Origin: Hungatella sp. UBA3402
GTDB lineage: Bacteria > Bacillota > Clostridia > Lachnospirales > Lachnospiraceae
Reading direction: 5' to 3'
DNA length: 14,244 nucleotides
Assembly (NCBI GenBank): GCA_002358555.1
Contig: DEPC01000168.1
Coordinates: forward strand, 1-14,244
Positions within the stretch are counted from its first letter, which is position 1; the number at the start of each line of letters is the position of its first letter. A program made the position numbers and the translations under genes. The notes under the pieces are model-generated. The model did no database searches. It had not been told where the DNA came from and saw only the letters and a program-made list of their open reading frames with translations. Shown in pieces: positions 12,527 to 14,244 of this stretch.

Positions 12527-13660
12527 ATGGAACAGAATCAGAAAAAGCAGAGAATTGTTGGTCTACTGACCTTTTTTATCAGTGGTATCTGTGCAATCAG
12601 TGCAGGTATTGTGGTCAGTATTTTACAAGAAAAGTATGGGTTTGCTTACAGTATGACTGGAACTCTTTTATCCTTAATGAGTATTGGCAATCTTATGGCA
12701 GGATTTGTCACAGGAATCTTGCCAGGGAAGATAGGGATGAAAAAAACCATGGCATTTTTGACTGGGGGATATGCTTTGGGATATCTTGCCATGTGTATAT
12801 CAGGAAAAGTGGCAATATTGATTCTGGCCTTTTTTATTGTTGGAATTGCAAAAGGAAGTACAATAAACTGCTGTACAATTTTAGTAGGAGATAATTCAAA
12901 AGACAGGACAAAAGGTATGAATATTATGCATGGATGCTATGCTATGGGAGCTTTGCTATGTCCTTTTCTTATTGCAGCTGCGTTCCAAATGACAGATTGG
13001 CTTCCAATGGCAGCTTTGGCAGTAAGTGGTCTATGCCTGTGGATTGCATTTTTGTCAGTTCCTATGGAAAAAAAGCAGAAAGAAAAAGAGGGAAGAACTG
13101 ATTGGCAGTTTTTAAAGAGTACTAGATTTTGGCTTCTTACAGGACTTTTATTCTGCCAAAATGCAGCAGAAACCAGTGTGACCGGATGGCTGGTGACATA
13201 TTTTAAGGGAAGTGGTATCATTTCTGGAGCATTTAGTACTTACACTGTTACAGTAATGTGGGGTGCCACATTGATTGCTAGACTGTTAATTGCATTTGTA
13301 GTTCCACTCAAGAATGCATATTCCTCTATGATTAAAATGGGTATTTTTTGTACTATTTTCTATATGGGCCTAATGACAGCTACTAACCAGACTATGGCTA
13401 TTATTCTGCTGTTTGCATTTGCATTTGCTATGGCAGGCATGAATCCTACAGCAGTTGCAAGTGCAGGGAAGATGACTAGTGTAACCAGTATGGGAGTTAT
13501 GCTACCTGCTGCCAGCAGTGGAGCAATCCTTATGCCCTGGCTGATTGGAATAATTGCCGAGAAATTTGGAATTAGTACAGGTATGGCCTCCAATATTATA
13601 CCATGTGCAGGAATGTTAGTATTTAGTATTGCAGTAAAACGACTTGCTGATAGGGAGTGA
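12527..13660 (+). CDS. Major facilitator superfamily transporter (FucP/FHS-like)
   Basis: A 377-residue integral membrane transporter with about twelve hydrophobic segments in two halves split by a charged loop (VPMEKKQKEKEGRTDWQFLK). The loop between helices 2 and 3, ILPGKIGMKKTMAFLTGG, is a variant of MFS motif A that lacks the usual Asp. The MHGCYAMGALLCPFL block in helix 5 recalls the HG-x-x-G-x-G-x-x-x-P signature of the fucose/glucose-galactose FHS group, which suggests a sugar or other small organic solute carried with H+ or Na+, but the substrate cannot be read from the sequence. ATG at 12527 is preferred because GAGGA (12514-12518) lies eight bases upstream; an in-frame ATG at 12518 adds three residues but has no good site. 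It has its own promoter and is transcribed away from the lipoprotein gene. No terminator is visible behind it. Confidence 0.87.
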   Translation: MEQNQKKQRIVGLLTFFISGICAISAGIVVSILQEKYGFAYSMTGTLLSLMSIGNLMAGFVTGILPGKIGMKKTMAFLTGGYALGYLAMCISGKVAILILAFFIVGIAKGSTINCCTILVGDNSKDRTKGMNIMHGCYAMGALLCPFLIAAAFQMTDWLPMAALAVSGLCLWIAFLSVPMEKKQKEKEGRTDWQFLKSTRFWLLTGLLFCQNAAETSVTGWLVTYFKGSGIISGAFSTYTVTVMWGATLIARLLIAFVVPLKNAYSSMIKMGIFCTIFYMGLMTATNQTMAIILLFAFAFAMAGMNPTAVASAGKMTSVTSMGVMLPAASSGAILMPWLIGIIAEKFGISTGMASNIIPCAGMLVFSIAVKRLADRE

Positions 13661-13668
13661 ATAAGCAA

Positions 13669-13720
13669 AAATCTCTTGTATCTAAATACACATGAGGATA
13701 TAATAAGAAAATAGAGATTT
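13669..13720. repeat. Inverted repeat bracketing the sensor-gene promoter
   Basis: AAATCTCT (13669-13676) and AGAGATTT (13713-13720) are perfect 8-bp inverted copies. The left one abuts the -35 box and the right one lies in the first transcribed bases. No T-run follows, so it is not the MFS terminator. The same AGAGATTT follows the -10 of the lipoprotein-upp promoter. Confidence 0.45.
13676..13704 (+). promoter_or_regulatory. Sigma-A-type promoter for the truncated sensor-like gene
   Basis: TTGTAT (13676-13681) and a consensus TATAAT (13699-13704) are 17 bases apart, giving a start near 13711 and a leader of about 67 bases that includes a 17-codon open frame. Confidence 0.72.
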
Positions 13721-13727
13721 GGAGCTA

Positions 13728-13781
13728 ATGAATGCCAGGCGAATGGAAATTTTTTATTTAAAGTGGAGAGCTGTTGCATGA
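13728..13781 (+). CDS. Possible 17-codon leader peptide overlapping the next gene
   Basis: ATG at 13728 opens a 17-codon frame (MNARRMEIFYLKWRAVA) that ends in a TGA sharing bases with the next start codon (ATGA at 13778-13781). GGAG (13721-13724) lies only three bases upstream, closer than ideal; an internal in-frame ATG is at 13743. The ATGA overlap suggests possible translational coupling. Such short frames arise easily by chance, so this is tentative. Confidence 0.25.
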   Translation: MNARRMEIFYLKWRAVA

Positions 13782-14244
13782 AAGATAAAAAGAAAGAAAT
13801 TCTAATTACCATAACATTCCTAATTTTTATGCTATGTGCAGGAACTCTATTGTTTATCAGAGAAATAAGTACTCAGCTTTGGATGAATTCCGTCCGCACG
13901 ATAACCGAGTGCACTCAGCAAGGGGCCAATTCGTTGAGAATTCAGCTTGAAACAGATTTTCAAACTTTGGAAGCGATTGGAGAAAAATTTGAAAAGGCAG
14001 ACTCCAAACAATTCGGTGAACTATTACAGTTTTTAGATGTAATAGAGCCAGATATGATGCTTTATCGTCCTGGCAATGGAAGTATACGAGAAGGTAAAGA
14101 ATTGGACAAAACGGTCAGTGAGTTTTTAGGTAATACTTCTCTGACTAGAGGAGTATTAGATGCCCATATAAATAATGTCACTAGCGAAGAAGTATTTAGT
14201 CAACCTTACATAAAGAATGACATCACAGCAGTGCATTGGCGGTC
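13778..14244 (+). CDS. Membrane-anchored sensor-like protein, N-terminal part (3'-truncated by window edge)
   Basis: The frame is open from ATG 13778 to the window end, giving 155 codons. GGAGAG (13764-13769) lies eight bases upstream and a strong promoter is at 13676-13704. The protein begins with a basic MKDKKKE, then a hydrophobic helix of about 20 residues (8-27, ILITITFLIFMLCAGTLLFI). A soluble, mainly helical region follows, starting REISTQLWMNSVRTITECTQQGANSLRIQLETDFQTLEAIGEKF. A signal-anchor helix followed by an extracytoplasmic helical sensor is typical of diguanylate cyclases or phosphodiesterases, chemoreceptors and histidine kinases in clostridia, often with an output domain after a second helix. 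The output domain is outside the window, so which type it is cannot be told. A 17-codon frame upstream overlaps the start codon. Confidence 0.75.
   Translation, partial: MKDKKKEILITITFLIFMLCAGTLLFIREISTQLWMNSVRTITECTQQGANSLRIQLETDFQTLEAIGEKFEKADSKQFGELLQFLDVIEPDMMLYRPGNGSIREGKELDKTVSEFLGNTSLTRGVLDAHINNVTSEEVFSQPYIKNDITAVHWR

Noticed and set aside
13669..13720. A terminator for the MFS gene
   Set aside because: The 8-bp arms are separated by more than 35 bases that contain a good promoter, and no T-run follows the right arm.
13360..13812. A 150-codon open frame on the minus strand over the end of the MFS gene
   Set aside because: It is antisense to a well-supported transporter, its composition mirrors the hydrophobic codons of that gene, and it spans the promoter and start of the next gene.

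Overview
The window looks like chromosomal DNA from a low-GC Gram-positive anaerobe, most likely a Lachnospiraceae-type member of Clostridia. The signs are AT-rich intergenic DNA, strong AGGAGG-type ribosome binding sites, frequent GTG and TTG starts, sigma-A-like promoters, and a set of clostridial families (GH4 phospho-glucosidase, VanZ-like protein, long M29 aminopeptidase, ClpS/ClpA pair). This placement is inference from family content, not from a marker gene. I see no rRNA, tRNA, insertion sequence, phage gene or CRISPR array.

Layout. (1) 1-1473: the 3' part of a GH4 6-phospho-alpha-glucosidase gene, then a Nudix hydrolase. (2) 1474-2604: a promoter and structured leader, pyrE (GTG start), a 49-residue membrane protein and a rho-independent terminator. 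(3) 2755-6038: a compact operon of a VanZ-like membrane protein, a repeat-containing three-helix membrane protein and a 693-residue M29 aminopeptidase. (4) 6040-7767: a promoter, a leader spanned by a long imperfect inverted repeat, a PPP-type phosphoesterase (TTG start) and a RpiR-like SIS protein with degenerate motifs. (5) 7768-8162: a 395-base AT-rich gap with several hairpins and the clpS promoter. (6) 8163-10747: clpS-clpA. (7) 10773-10887: a large hairpin with an A-run on one side and a T-run on the other, a likely two-way terminator between clpA and the convergent upp. (8) 12359-10881, minus strand: a DUF3298/RsiV-like lipoprotein followed 21 bases later by upp. (9) 12460-14244: an MFS transporter, then the start of a membrane-anchored sensor-like protein cut by the window end.

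How the genes relate. pyrE (de novo UMP synthesis) and upp (uracil salvage) both make pyrimidine nucleotides but lie in separate units on opposite strands. ClpS and ClpA are the N-degron adaptor and the unfoldase that feed ClpP, which is not in the window. The GH4 enzyme would act on phosphorylated disaccharides delivered by a PTS encoded upstream. The rest is ordinary core or family-restricted gene content.

No clear new defence, mobile or biosynthetic system is visible. The more unusual signals are non-coding: a terminator-like hairpin in the pyrE leader, the roughly 120-base inverted repeat upstream of the phosphoesterase, further long intergenic hairpins, and a shared -10/start-site sequence at two promoters flanking the MFS gene. 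Among proteins, the RpiR-like protein with altered motifs and the M29 aminopeptidase with about 250 extra N-terminal residues stand out.
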